Source of the DNA: Sequoia sempervirens
Lineage: Eukaryota; Streptophyta; Pinopsida; Cupressales; Cupressaceae
Direction of reading: 5' to 3'
DNA: 64,000 nt
Assembly: GCA_007258455.2 (NCBI GenBank)
Contig: VDFB02373365.1
Coordinates: forward strand, 222,114,353-222,178,352
Shown here: positions 20,893 to 32,038 of the stretch, piece by piece
Layout: every line of letters begins with the position of its first letter
Position numbering within the stretch: the first letter of the stretch is position 1
Position numbers and translations under genes: made by a program
The notes under the pieces: model-generated
What the model saw: only the letters and a program-made list of their open reading frames with translations
Database searches by the model: none
Told to the model about the DNA's origin: nothing

Positions 20893-23800
20893 ATGGTGAG
20901 GGTTAGTTACGCGAGTTATGAATATGTGTCTGGTTTAACATATGAGGGGCCTGAGATTGGCAACACTCGGCTAGGGCCAGTTAACCTAGATGAAATAAGG
21001 AATAAATTTAACCAACCCAATGCTCCACCTATCATTGAGAGGGTAAGGGGTAGTGGATTAATTGAGGCTGTCATATTCCCTATAGCCATGTAGAGTCTTG
21101 AATTAGTGTTGGAATGCATCAGGAATTACAATTCACAGACACAGGAGGTTAGAATAGAGGAAAATAGGCTAGTTCTAAAAATTTAGAGGCCTGCTTTCGT
21201 GTCATGTTTGAGGATCCCAGAGAGGGAAGAATATTCACCAATGGACATGACCAATTCTTAGATTGAATTCACTGCCAAAAAGGGGTTTTACAGGAATGTG
21301 ATAACGAAGAATTGGTTAGTTAAGCCCAAGAAGGGTAAATCTTAGTTGCCTCGCAACTTGCACAAAAATCACCTGATAAATGAAGTAGCTGACATTGTTG
21401 TGTTGTTGCATAGGGTTAGGGGCAATGAGAATTGCCACAACTTTGAGGAATGGATGTACTTCTTTATCCAAATTATACTAAATGGAGAACAATTTCTGGA
21501 CTGGGTTGAGATCATTAGTAATCGTATACATGAAATGATGCCACTCTTTGTTCTGAACAAGTTCTTTTTCATGTCATCTTACTTAATATACGCCCTTGTG
21601 ACTAATCAACCCTGGCTCAGATTAAGGCCAAGTGACCTACCACCAAATAAAGTACCAATCTATGACTACTTTGATAAGCTTTAGCTTCATAAAATTTTCT
21701 TTCATAGTAGGAGAATTGCTGATACTTTCACCATGAGTTTGGTCAGGGAATTGCAGGGGTGTCCAATGATAAGATTTTCTCTAGAGGCCATACAATTTGT
21801 GAGTTTTTATGGTTGTCATTTTATCCAATTTCAAATATTTTCTTATATAAGAGTGGGTGGATATGCAAGCTTTCCCATTAAATTGCCCATATACCCTGAA
21901 GATAAATGGGTAGTCATTGAGGTCAGTAGGCAATTAGCTGATGTGAATAGAATATGTCAAGACAGAAAGAGACTTACCATCAGTTTTCCATTTGGATTTG
22001 GTGCATACAATTTCCAATCCATGTTTGATGCCTTGAACATTGAGGCAGAGCTATCTAAGTATAATATGCCCTCATATGATGAGCGTTTTCCTTTTGACCT
22101 GAAGGACTATGTAACAAAAAATATGAAATTAGGTCCTTTCAATCACCAACCCAACCTTGAAGACTATTGGGACAGATTATTTTGATGAATATGAGGTAAG
22201 AAGGAGAAGCTGGATGAGGTTGATGGTAAAACAAATTGTTATTTATGACTTGAAGTGGGATTTAAGAGATGTTATTGAAGATGGGTTTGATATGATTGAC
22301 CCAGTATATATTGAACTCATAGAAAGCAGGCCCATCCTAGCCATGGACTAGAACCTCATGGAAAAAGAAACTATTGAGGCAAGAACTACTGATGTTTTGA
22401 CTAGGACTAGAGAATGGGTAAGGGTATGTGTAGGATCATGATGGAGAAAAGAAGCCCTTAAGTGGCAAAAAATTTAGAAAAATCAGAGTTAGGCAACTTG
22501 ACGTAAAAATTTGAATAAGTTATATATATTATTTCAAAAATATGTAAGAATAGAATATGTAGCAAATTGAATGTAGTTTCTAAACTACTAGGTCTATTTT
22601 TTTAAAATCTATTTGGTGAAAATTTGAAATTTCAATGCAGTAGTACTTAAATTTCAGGGAAAAAATAAGAAGTAGGTGTCTGTCTAACCACCCTAACCAC
22701 AAAAAATGATAATATTTTTTTATAATATTTTAGATATAAGTAGAAGAATCATGTCGAATGTGATGCATATTTTTGTAATTTTTTTCCAAGTAAATAATTA
22801 ATTATGAATTTTTTATTACAACTTTTAAAAATATAAAAACTCGTATGTATGACCACCTTAACTTGGTCAAAACTTCATGAAATTCAAATTTTCTTTTTTT
22901 TAATCCTATAGTATGTGAAACATAGAATGTGATACATGTTTTGGATTCAAAAAATGTGATACTGTTTGAAAGCTATAGATGTTTTTCAATCAACCTATCA
23001 ATTAGGGCTTTAATCATAATTCAAATAGAAAATGAATAATAATTATTTATTAGATTCAAAGTAAAGCATAATTTATATTGGTGGAAATCTGAGAATCTCC
23101 TTTGAAAACCCTTTTCATTTCATTAATTTTGGGTAAAAAAAAGTCATCAGCCACATACCCATCATATTGCCACTTTTTGGCCCATCATGATCTTGCACAT
23201 ACCCGTAACCAAGAAGAAAACCAAACAGTCTCACCCTTGTACCAAATCAAAGGATTCATGGGCTACTGAAGGTACTTCCCAAGCCTCTTCCAATAGACAG
23301 TTAACCAGTATTGTCCCTCAGTCTTCAGCAATAGGTGCTCAAGGAAGTGGTGATGATGATCCACCAGACAAAAATGTGTACTTACAAACTTGTGGGGATG
23401 ATATTTTTAATTTACCTATCTTGGAAAAAGGGAATGAAGGAGAAGAGGAGGAAGAAGGGTTAGAGAGTTTAAATGCTGATTCCCCTCCCTCTTAGGATGA
23501 CTCACTTGTTAGAGAGATAAACCCTTCTCAGGAGCTAAGAGCAACTGCATCTGCAAAAGATACTCCTCCAATTACTCGAACTCTATTTGCATCCCCAGGC
23601 TTCAAAGCAACTAAAGTTACAACAACCCTAGCATGGTTAGAATATTCATTATCCCAAAAAAGGAAGGCCATACAATCAAGCTTGCCTAAGAAAGATATGG
23701 TAAGTAAATTGCTACAAAGAACTCCAGCTCCTAAGCCTAAGAAGTTGAAAACCACTGCCAGGCTTATAGATGATATTGAACCAGGAACACTTCAGCTAGA

Positions 23801-24845
23801 AATTGCACACCCATCTATGTAGAAAGATGCTTTGCTAGCAAAAATAGGTGATTTTGAGGTGAATAGGGTTGACCTTGGACCTCCTACTAGAGATGGAGAT
23901 GTTCAAATTTTCCAGGTTTCGGCAACCAGAATGGTGGAAAGGTCAAAGAAAGATAAAGAAAGCAAGGATGAGTTGAAGGCTCAGGTTCAGAACTTGACTG
24001 CTTGTTTGAAATCCATTTTTGAGGTTATTCCTCAAACCATTTCTCAAGAAGAGGCTTCTATTGAATCTCTCATTGTAGTTGGAAAAGAAGCCCTAGCAAA
24101 TATAAAAAATGGTCAAAGTCTAAGTCGAGCCATAAAGGGCTGAGTGAGTCCCTTATCAAGAAGGGAAGCCATGTTATTTTTGAGTCTTTAAAATAGTTTC
24201 AAGAGGAAAATACTCTAAGAGATACTTTGGGAGATGATATTATTGCCATTGTGAAGGAAGAGAAATTATGGATTAATTATCAAATTGAGTTGAAACTCTT
24301 GATGGACTCAGATATGGAAAAGCTAGCCACCGATCAAATCATATCCAATGATTCAGATGCTCACTTTCTATCATGGGCTAAAGGAGTAGAATGGAAATTA
24401 CAAGTTGCCAAGCAGAGTTTACAGAAACTTAAAGAGGTCATAAATGAGTGTGATGCCATTTTAGATGAAGCATTGAACACTTTGATAGCTCTTGGTTTGC
24501 GTCAAGATAAAAATGGGATCAAAGATAATGTGGACATTAGAAGCTTAACTGTCGATTTCCAGAAAATGGTTAAAGAAGCTCTTGATGTACCCACTCCTAA
24601 TGCTGAACATTTATAGAAGCTAAGTGAATTACACTTGGTATCATCTCAGGCCATTTATCATTTGAAAGTTTTTTGAACAACGCATGGAAACGACCACAAA
24701 TACCCATCTGATGTGGAAGGTGAGGATGGAAAATGTAGCTATCCCTCAACACAAATACTTGATGCTTTTCCTGAAGAACTTCCAAGCATGGAAAAAGAGA
24801 CCTTTGGCAACCCAGGAGGCTAGAAATGAAGCGACACCATCATAG
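20893..24845 (+). pseudogene. LTR-borne ORF, copy A (unrecognised family)
   Basis: The start is the first ATG of the frame shared with copy B. N-terminal block: YEGPEIGNTRLGPVNLDEIR and RVRGSGLIEA. Central block, apparently helical: FEEWMYFFIQII, LDWVEIISNRIHEMM, FFMSSYLIYALV. Then FIQFQIFSYIRVGGY with YPEDKWVVIE, and PNLEDYWDRLFDEYEVRRR, which spans a frameshift near 22150. After the 783-bp insertion comes an acidic linker (GNEGEEEEEGLE), a basic KPKKLKTTARL patch, the conserved VDLGPPTRDGD block and a coiled-coil-like C-terminus. Stops at several places (21070, 21180, 21345, 21680, 22348) break it. I do not recognise the family. It is homologous to copies B, C and D. Confidence 0.8.
22422..23204. 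mobile_element. MITE-like inverted-repeat insertion in the 5' LTR
   Basis: 783 bp present in the 5' LTR and absent from the 3' LTR. Its ends are imperfect inverted repeats of about 23 bp, GGGTATGTG-AGGATCATGATGG on the left and the complement of the same with two differences on the right. GTAA flanks both sides (22418-22421, 23205-23208) and occurs once at the empty site (33566-33569). A 3-bp TAA duplication is also possible. The AT-rich interior has no coding capacity. The superfamily is uncertain, and it may be a non-autonomous DNA transposon. Confidence 0.85.
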
Positions 24846-24924
24846 TGACATGTCACTTCTTGATTTCTTTTATGTGTATTTTGATTAATGGGCTATGAAC
24901 ATGAAGAGGAGAAACTCATTCGCC

Positions 24925-24934
24925 TATTTAAAAG
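24925..24934 (+). promoter_or_regulatory. TATA-like box of the 5' LTR
   Basis: TATTTAAAAG, conserved at 35262-35271 in the 3' LTR. It lies downstream of the U3 ORF and about 530 bp before the LTR end, where R would begin. Confidence 0.5.
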
Positions 24935-25462
24935 ATGTATTTGTTTTCCAAAATTCTCTCTAGACATTATTCAAGAAAATTTTGTTCAATACTATCGATT
25001 AATGAAATTATCATTTTGTCTGTGTGCAATTTGGTTGAGCTTATTTTTTTCTTAAATCTTTGCATTTAAGAATATAACTTGCATGTCTTATCTTGGTATG
25101 AGAAGTACAAAATTTACATCTGGTTTCATTTCTCATATGGTATTGAGTAGATGTTTTACCTCTGTTAATTAATTAGTCTTTGTGCTAATATTTTCTGTTA
25201 TTGCCCAAGCACTGGTACTTGGAATTTTCTGATATCGGGTTTACCTTTCCTACTTTTTGGTTAAAATCATACATGGTGTTTACTTTCTTCGTTCTTTAAA
25301 TTCATTGCAATTTTTTTGAGGGAGTTGTACCTCATGAAAAATTCAAAGTACATCGATCTTGTTCAAAGATAGATATTCAGAGCTATTGGTTAATTTCTTG
25401 CACTTTGTGAGGTGTCGATTTGTCAATTCTTGAAGGTGTAAATCTATTAGCCAATAGATTTT

Positions 25463-25480
25463 TGGTGATTCTACTGGGGA
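25463..25480 (+). other. Primer binding site of gypsy-2
   Basis: TGGTGATTCTACTGGGGA starts six bases after the 5' LTR. It begins TGG, as expected for a match to a tRNA 3' CCA end. It is not the initiator-Met site; the tRNA was not assigned. Confidence 0.65.
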
Positions 25481-25762
25481 TTTTGGATTGTTAAGTTGGT
25501 TTCCTTATCTGAGCATACATCATAAGTTAACTAATCAACCCTGGATTGTCACATATTTACTAGAGGTGAGAGAAGTAGATGGAACTCAGACCCCATTTTT
25601 GAATCTCTACAAAGAAATAATTTTTCTTATATTATTCCCTCTAGGTTAAGGGCTAGGAGCTGACCGAACTCACCTACTAGAACACCCGTAAACCACTCTA
25701 TTGCTCAAATACTTGTTTTACACGGTACTGCCTTACTAGTTGTAGTTAATTTTCCACTCACC

Positions 25763-27166
25763 ATGGCTAATCCACAACCTATCCCTTGGGGTGCTACTAT
25801 TGGTCCTCTACAATTAGGAAATAACCTGCATGATTTTCCTAAAGGTCTCGAAATAATTTTCCTAAGTTTAGTGGAGATGGTAAAATTTCACCAGAGGAAA
25901 ACATTGATGCTTTCTTTCCTACATGCGGTGTTCTCCCAGTGCAAGAAGAAGATGTTGCTGTTTGGTTGTTTGTGGAATCTTTAATAGATGCAACGACACA
26001 ATGGTTTTACCAACTACTGTATGGATCCATTACTAATTTGGATACTATGCGAAATAAGTTTGAGGCTAGATTCAAAGGTGTAGATGATGATTTAACACTG
26101 CTAGCTCAGGTTACTCATTTGAAAAAGGAGGCGAATGAACCCATGAGAGATTTTGTAGCCAAGTTTAATAGAATAATAATTCGGATCACGGTTGATAAAA
26201 GATCCTCTGTAGAAACAAAAAATGTTTCTTCATCAGTGCACAACATCCAAATATTGGCCTTCTTTTGAAAAGGAAGCCATAAAATAATCTTGAGGCTACA
26301 CAAGCATTGGTCGTGGAATTGGAAGATGATTTTATTTCTATTAGAAAATGGAAAAAGGAGCTACACAACAGTAAGGAACTTCCTACCACTTATTTTGATC
26401 CTATGATTGAAATATTAGCTAATGATATAATTTCTCTCACGAGGAAGATGCCGAAAGGTAACCAACTTTATGAAGATATACCTAGGAAAGCTAATCTTCA
26501 ACTAGGAAATAAAACTTTTCCCTTGCCTCCGACTCAACAAAGGTTGGCGATTGAAGCCTCTCCTCTTGACAACAAGAAGAATATGTGTGTCTTCCATCTC
26601 ACAACTGATCATGATGGTACAAATTGTCCTGAATGAATAGGTTTATACAATTGACCAATACCAAGGAAGTCATTGAAGAGGTTACAAAGGAAAGCACATC
26701 ATCCAATCAATATGGTGACTCTGTGAATGGATATTTAGAATATGAACCTGATGATGATCGAGGAGGAGATGTATACATCACCTTGGATGATGCTACTTGT
26801 GCTGGTATCACTATAAGTCAACAAAATTCCAACCAAAAAGGTATTCCTACTTCTCCAAAATTTTTACTCACAAAGGCTAGTGCAACCTCAAAAGGAAAAA
26901 ATACTTCATCTAGTATATTCAATAGTTCTTCAAGAAATCCCATTGTGTCATCTTTTGAAAGTCAATCTGGAGCTTTTGATATTATAGAATTTTGTAAATC
27001 TACCAAGATTCAAGTATCCCAAGCCGAATACTTAAAAATGAATCCTAAAGAACTAGATAGGCTGATTGAATATGTTAGGCTAGGGCATTTTGAATTACAT
27101 GCAGGCTTGGATGAAATAATAGTTAAGCCTCAAGAGCCAACTACTAATGTTGTGTCATGCAGTTAA
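25763..27166 (+). pseudogene. gypsy-2 gag
   Basis: It begins at ATG 25763 with MANPQPIPWG. The frame then shifts to 25939-26268, which has the capsid-type block DVAVWLFVESLIDATTQWFY, FKGVDDDLTLLAQVTHLKKE and MRDFVAKFNRIII. A third frame (26307-26636) carries IPRKANLQLGNKTF and a knuckle-like CVFHLTTDHDGTNC. The segment 26633-27166 is Ser/Thr-rich, leads into protease, and includes KSTKIQVSQAEYLKMNPKEL. At least three frame changes occur. This is the structural particle protein of the element. Confidence 0.85.
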
Positions 27167-27190
27167 TCATCATCTTCATCACCCTCTGAT

Positions 27191-27463
27191 GTGAAACCAT
27201 ACCCTTTCTATGTCTCCTTATTTATGAATGGATTTAGGGTTAATAATTGGATCATTGATTTGGGTTCCTCTGATAATGCTACGCCTACACAAATTGCTAA
27301 AGCTTTGGGATTAGAGATGACCAAAAAATTTGGAAAAATTTGCTCGATGGATTCCAAGAAGGTTCCCTTGGGGGGACAGATTAAGGATGCTCAAGTATCA
27401 CTTTCTACTTACCCTAATAAGTGACTCAAACTCACCATACTAGTTGCGGACATACCTACTAGT
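27191..27463 (+). pseudogene. gypsy-2 aspartic protease
   Basis: It reads FYVSLFMNGFRVNNWIIDLGSSDNATP, in which the active-site D-S-G-A/S has become D-L-G-S. KVPLGGQIKDAQVSLSTYP follows, then TGA at 27422 and the continuing frame into the next block. It is adjacent to gag and directly upstream of the misplaced RNase H. Confidence 0.72.
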
Positions 27464-28190
27464 ATGCTCCTACGCATAAGTTTTTACAAATATTTGGGTG
27501 AAGAAATACAACTAGATTGGCCATATGCAACCATTCCTGTTGGTAAAGAGAAGGTACATATTGAACCTGAATCGAAGGAAAAGATAATAGTGCTTAAGTC
27601 TGAAGATCCTAAAGCTCAAATTTTATATGAAGAGAATGAGTTTGGGAACTACATGCTTTTCTCTGGTGAAGAAAATGGAAATAATTTATGTGCCTCACAC
27701 TTAGAATCTGAGCTCTAGACAATGCAATTTGATGGAAGCTATTCCCACGCTGGTTCAGGAGTAGGTGTTGTTCTCATGTCCCCTTTTGGTGAGAAATTCC
27801 CTTTTGCATATAAGTTGGAATTTGATAACACTAATAATACCGTTGAATATGAAGCTCTTTTGTTGGGTTTAATTGAGGCTAAGGGTATGGGAATTAAGAT
27901 GCTCAAGGTTTTGGGGGATGTTGAACTCATTATTAAGCAAGTGTGAAGTGTCTTCATCGTTAAGAATGAAAGGTTAAAGCATTACAAGAATTGAGTCTGG
28001 GATGCTATCAATAACTTTGATGCTTTTTCAATTGAAGCCATTCCTAGGGAACTTAACATGAAAGCTGACTCGTTAGCAATATCAACTTCTCTGCTCCTTC
28101 CACACCCAAAATTCAAAGATAAATCTTATAGAATTGAGTTAATCTATCAACCAAGCATCCTTGATAATGTCAACCATTGGTAGGTTTTTG
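27464..28190 (+). pseudogene. gypsy-2 RNase H (aRNH) located before RT
   Basis: After a linker (27464-27718) that ends with an in-frame TAG, the same frame reads MQFDGSYSHAGSGVGVVLMS, NNTVEYEALLLGLIEAKG, VLGDVELIIKQV and RELNMKADSLA. These supply Asp, Glu, Asp and Asp of an RNase H1-type active site (first Asp at 27731). The domain removes RNA from RNA-DNA hybrids. It lies between protease and RT, whereas gypsy-1 in this window has it after gRNH. Stops at 27716, 27944 and 27992 and a frame change near 28260 break it. Confidence 0.82.
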
Positions 28191-28235
28191 AAAATGATAA
28201 GAAAATCTAGGATTTCCTAGAAAATACTGGAGATT

Positions 28236-29702
28236 TTGCTCAAATATTCTTTGAAGGAGGTGACCATCAATGTAAAGATCTATTTAGATGATGTAACTGA
28301 TCCCCAAGATAAAATTATTCAATTAAAAGGGAATAAAATACCCAAAGGTTTGGTTTCTCTTGAAGATTTATTTGATGGTCATGACCGTTCTATCAAGAAA
28401 AAGATGAGTAATTTTGTTGCACACTCTGATGGATTTGAAGCAGTGAACATTGGAGATTCTGTTTCTCCCAAAATAGTATATATTGGTAAGTGTTGTTCTC
28501 CAGAAGAAAGAGAAAAACTAATAGCCTTGCTAACTAAGCCTAGAGAGGTCTTTTCCTGGTGTTATGATGATTTGAAGAATTTTATGAATGGAAAATTTTA
28601 ACATCATATATCACTCAAGGAAGGGAAAACTGCCTTCAGGAAAAAACAAAGGAATTATAATCCCATGGTAGCTGATGCCATCTTCAAGGAGATTAACAAA
28701 ATGTTAAAGGCAAGGATCATATACCCTATACATCATTCAACCTGGGTGGCGAATATTGTTCCAGTGCGCAAGAAAAATGGAGAGATTCAAATATGTGTTG
28801 ATTTTAGGAATCTCAATCAAGCATCACTAAAAGATAATTATCCTTTACCTAACATGGATCATATTTTGCAAATAGTTGTTGGATTAGAGATGATGTCCAT
28901 GTTAGATGGATTTTCAGGATATAATTAGATCAGTGTCTCAAGAGAGGATCAACATAAAACTGCATTTACTACACCTTGGGGAACTTTTGCTTATAATCGA
29001 ATGCCATTTGGACTTATTAATGCAGGGGCCACATTTCAACGTGCAATGGATTTGTCTTTTGGTGACCTCTAGAACAAAATTATAGTAATCTATCTTGATG
29101 ACTTGATAGTGTTCTCTAAGAGAAGGGCTGATCATTTCCAAGATCTAGAGCGAGTTTTACAAAGGTGTGTAGAACATGGCATTTCTTTGAATCCTAAAAG
29201 GTCCATTTTTGCTGTTATAGAAGGAAAATTTTTGGACCACATTGTGTCTAAAGAAGGCATCAGAATAGATCCAGATCGAGTTAAAGCTATCTTGCAATTG
29301 AATCTCCCTTCAAGTCAAACTGGTGTAAAGTCTTTCTTTGGCCAGGTAAATTTCTTGAGAAAATTTGTTCCAGACTTTTATGAGATTAGTAAGCATATCG
29401 TAGACATGACGAAGGAAAAACTAGGTTTTAAATGGAATGAGGCTAGAAAGCAAGCTTTTGAAAACATTAAGGAAGCAATTGCTCGGGCCCCTATTTTGGT
29501 CAGTCTAGACTTTAAAAAGGATTTTATTATTTATTGCTATGCTTTAGAACACACCACGTCTGCCGTACTATTACAGGAGAATGAAGATAATGTTCAGGAA
29601 CCGATTGCTTTCATGAGAAAACCATTAATGAAGCATGAAATTAATTACTCTCTTATTGAAAATCATGCATTTGCAGTGGTCAAAGAAGTTAAGAAATTCT
29701 GA
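28236..29702 (+). pseudogene. gypsy-2 reverse transcriptase with degenerate gRNH
   Basis: One reading frame runs through the whole block, interrupted by stops at 28599, 28926 and 29070. RT motifs: INKMLKARIIYPIHHSTWVA, PVRKKNGEIQICVDFRNLNQ, LPNMDHILQ, SMLDGFSGYN, HKTAFTTPWGTFAYNRMPFG, catalytic YLDD at 29091-29102, then LNPKRSIFAVIEGKFL. The gRNH that follows (about 29500-29700) has FIIYCYALEHTTSAVLLQE where active copies have a DAS motif, so its first catalytic Asp is missing. EINYSLIENHAFAVV is retained. The pattern suggests that the upstream RNase H had taken over catalysis. Confidence 0.9.
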
Positions 29703-30039
29703 TTCTATATTCTTCACTCACATTAAGTGGTTTACGTACCAGACCCAACTATCAAAAGTATATTGACCCAATAAGATCTCGACTGTAATAGGAGAGGCGG
29801 CTGGATAGCCAAGGTACAAGAGTATGACCTAGAACTAAAGCCTACTAAGTTAGTAAGAGGAAAAGGAATTTGTAAGTTGATGGCCAAAAACTTGAAAGAA
29901 GAAGAAGAAAGTGAAGATCTGCCATTGGTATTAACTATTAGCCTGCAAGATGAATGGTTCTCTGATATTGCTTATTTCCTTACGGGAAATGTCCAAATCA
30001 TCTCTCAAGCAAACAGAAGAGGAATTTAAAGCTGAAGGC

Positions 30040-31195
30040 AACTAAATATGTTATTTGGGATGACACCTTGTACAAGAGGGGTATAGATGGAACCTTCTTA
30101 AAATGTGTTGATAAAGCTCAACAAGAACGACTGCTTAATCTTTTCCACAATGAGGCCTGTGGTGGTCATTTCTCTTCTACTATAACCGATTTCAAGGTCC
30201 TAAGACATGTGTATTATTGGCCTGGGATGTTTAAAGATGACTCACTGGGTTGGTAAGTGTGATAAATGCAAATTATTTGTAAGAAGACCTCAATTAGCAG
30301 CCTTGCCACTCAAACCTGTAGTTATCGATGGACCATTTCAACAGTGGGGGCTTGATTTCATTGGTCCAATCAGTCCACCATCTAGCACGGGTCATACCCA
30401 TATTGTCATGGCTACTGATTACTTCACCAAATGGGTGGAGGCAATTCTAGTTAAATGAACCACTTCCGAGGTAGTCTGTGATTTTATCAAAGAAAACATT
30501 TTAGTCAAGTATGGAGTTCTACATAAATTAGTTGTTGATAATGCCACCAGTTTTTCATCAAGTGAATTCTCACTTTTCTGCTATGACTATGGGATCTCTG
30601 TTTTCCATTTAGTTGATTATTATCTATAGGGAAATGGTCAAGCATAATCAAGTAACAAAAATTTGATAAATATTATCAAGAAGTTAGTCAGTGACAATTA
30701 GAAGGACTGGCACAAGATGTTATATGAGGCTTTTTGGGTAGATCAGATAACTCCGAAATGAGCTATTGGAATCAATCCCTTTGAGTTGGTTTGTGGAATG
30801 GAGGGCACACTTCCCCTTTCATTAGAATTTCCAGTTCAAAAATTGCAAACTGCTATAGAGGAAGTTGGGTTCAATGATGCTTTAGAGAAAAGGATTCTAT
30901 ACCTAACCAAGCTATAGGAACATCGTGAAGAGATGGTCGACAAGATAACAATGCATCAGGTGAGGGTCAAGAATATTTTTGATAGGAAGTCCTGGCCTAG
31001 AAAATTCATGCTCAGAGATTCAGTTTTGTTGTTGGATAAACGTAGAGAACCAAAAGGTGCCCACAAAAAGTTTGATTCACTTTGGATCGACCCTTTCAAA
31101 AATTATTCAAGAACTCGGGCCTAATACATTTCAGCTGGCATACCATAATGGAACCCCTTTGCCCATTCTTTATAACGTGTAAGATTTAAAGCTAT
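30040..31195 (+). pseudogene. gypsy-2 integrase
   Basis: The zinc region reads LFHNEACGGHFSSTITDFKV, YYWPGMFKD and KCDKCKLF, across a frameshift near 30235. The catalytic core has FQQWGLDFIGPI (Asp codon 30354-30356) and KLVVDNATSFSS (Asp codon 30537-30539). The expected Glu after GNGQA is a TAA at 30645-30647. The C-terminal part has HREEMVDKITMHQVRVKN, LRDSVLLLDKRREPKG and LGPNTFQLAYHNG, ending near 31195. It is broken by at least five further stops. Confidence 0.88.
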
Positions 31196-31412
31196 ATCAA
31201 CTGTGATGGCCTTCATGGCCTCCTCTCCTTTGTACATAGTTAGTTTTAGGTTTTGGGTTTTGTTTTCCCATGTTTGTTTGTTTTCTTGCTGCTAGAGAGT
31301 ATATCTTACTTTGACTGACTCTGCTACCCATTAGATAAGACACTAATCCATTTCCATTAAACTTGGGTTTGTTGCTTCATCCTTATCAGTCTTTGTCCCC
31401 AGTCAGAGCCAG
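31196..31412 (+). other. 3' internal untranslated region of gypsy-2
   Basis: T-rich, non-coding stretch between the end of integrase and the 3' LTR. The bases just before the LTR (AGTCAGAGCCAG) make only a poor polypurine tract. Confidence 0.6.
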
Positions 31413-32038
31413 TGTTACCATTGTTTCATTCCCCATCTCATTAAGTTTTCCGCTAACCCATATAATCCTTTGTTCAAATGTAGGTGGTCTTTTATATCAT
31501 TTTTCTAACTTAGGCAGGATTTTTCATAGTTTGTCAAACTTCTCACTTTGCCGCTCGAGACCCCTTTTGTTTCTTTCAAGTGTTACATAGGGCGGTGTTT
31601 TGTGTACTTGGTTGAAATTCATCCTTAATGTGATTGTTATGAGCCTGGGTGATCTTTTTCGATCACACTCAAACATGGGTGCATGTTTTTGAAGTTCTAC
31701 AAAACTCTTTTATGACCGCCCATAGACATTTGTTTTTTAAATTTTCAAAAGACAGTTATATGGCAAATGTTGATAGTGACAACTACCACGTGTCATGATT
31801 GTAAATTGGGAAATTAATGCCCATCCACCCCCATGATTTTCCATGTAGTTGTGGTTAATAAAATAGTGGAATGAAAAAAAATTCTTGTTGCGACAATTTT
31901 TTGGGGAAGGATTGGAGGACATGCGCAGTACGAATTGCAGAAATCACCACCAAAGGTATTTACAATTTATCCATTACAACCTGTTTTCTCAATTTTTTGC
32001 ATTAAATAATTATATATTGTTGAAATTTACATTTGAAC

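Larger units (their letters stand above)
20276..25456 (+). repeat. 5' LTR of gypsy-2 (giant)
   Basis: Same sequence as 31413-35794 apart from point changes and the 22422-23204 insertion. U3 spans about 4.6 kb and contains the ORF at 20893-24845. A TATTTAAAAG box at 24925 marks the probable promoter, leaving about 530 bp of R plus U5. The 3' terminal bases are CCAATA, mutated from CCAACA. Confidence 0.92.
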
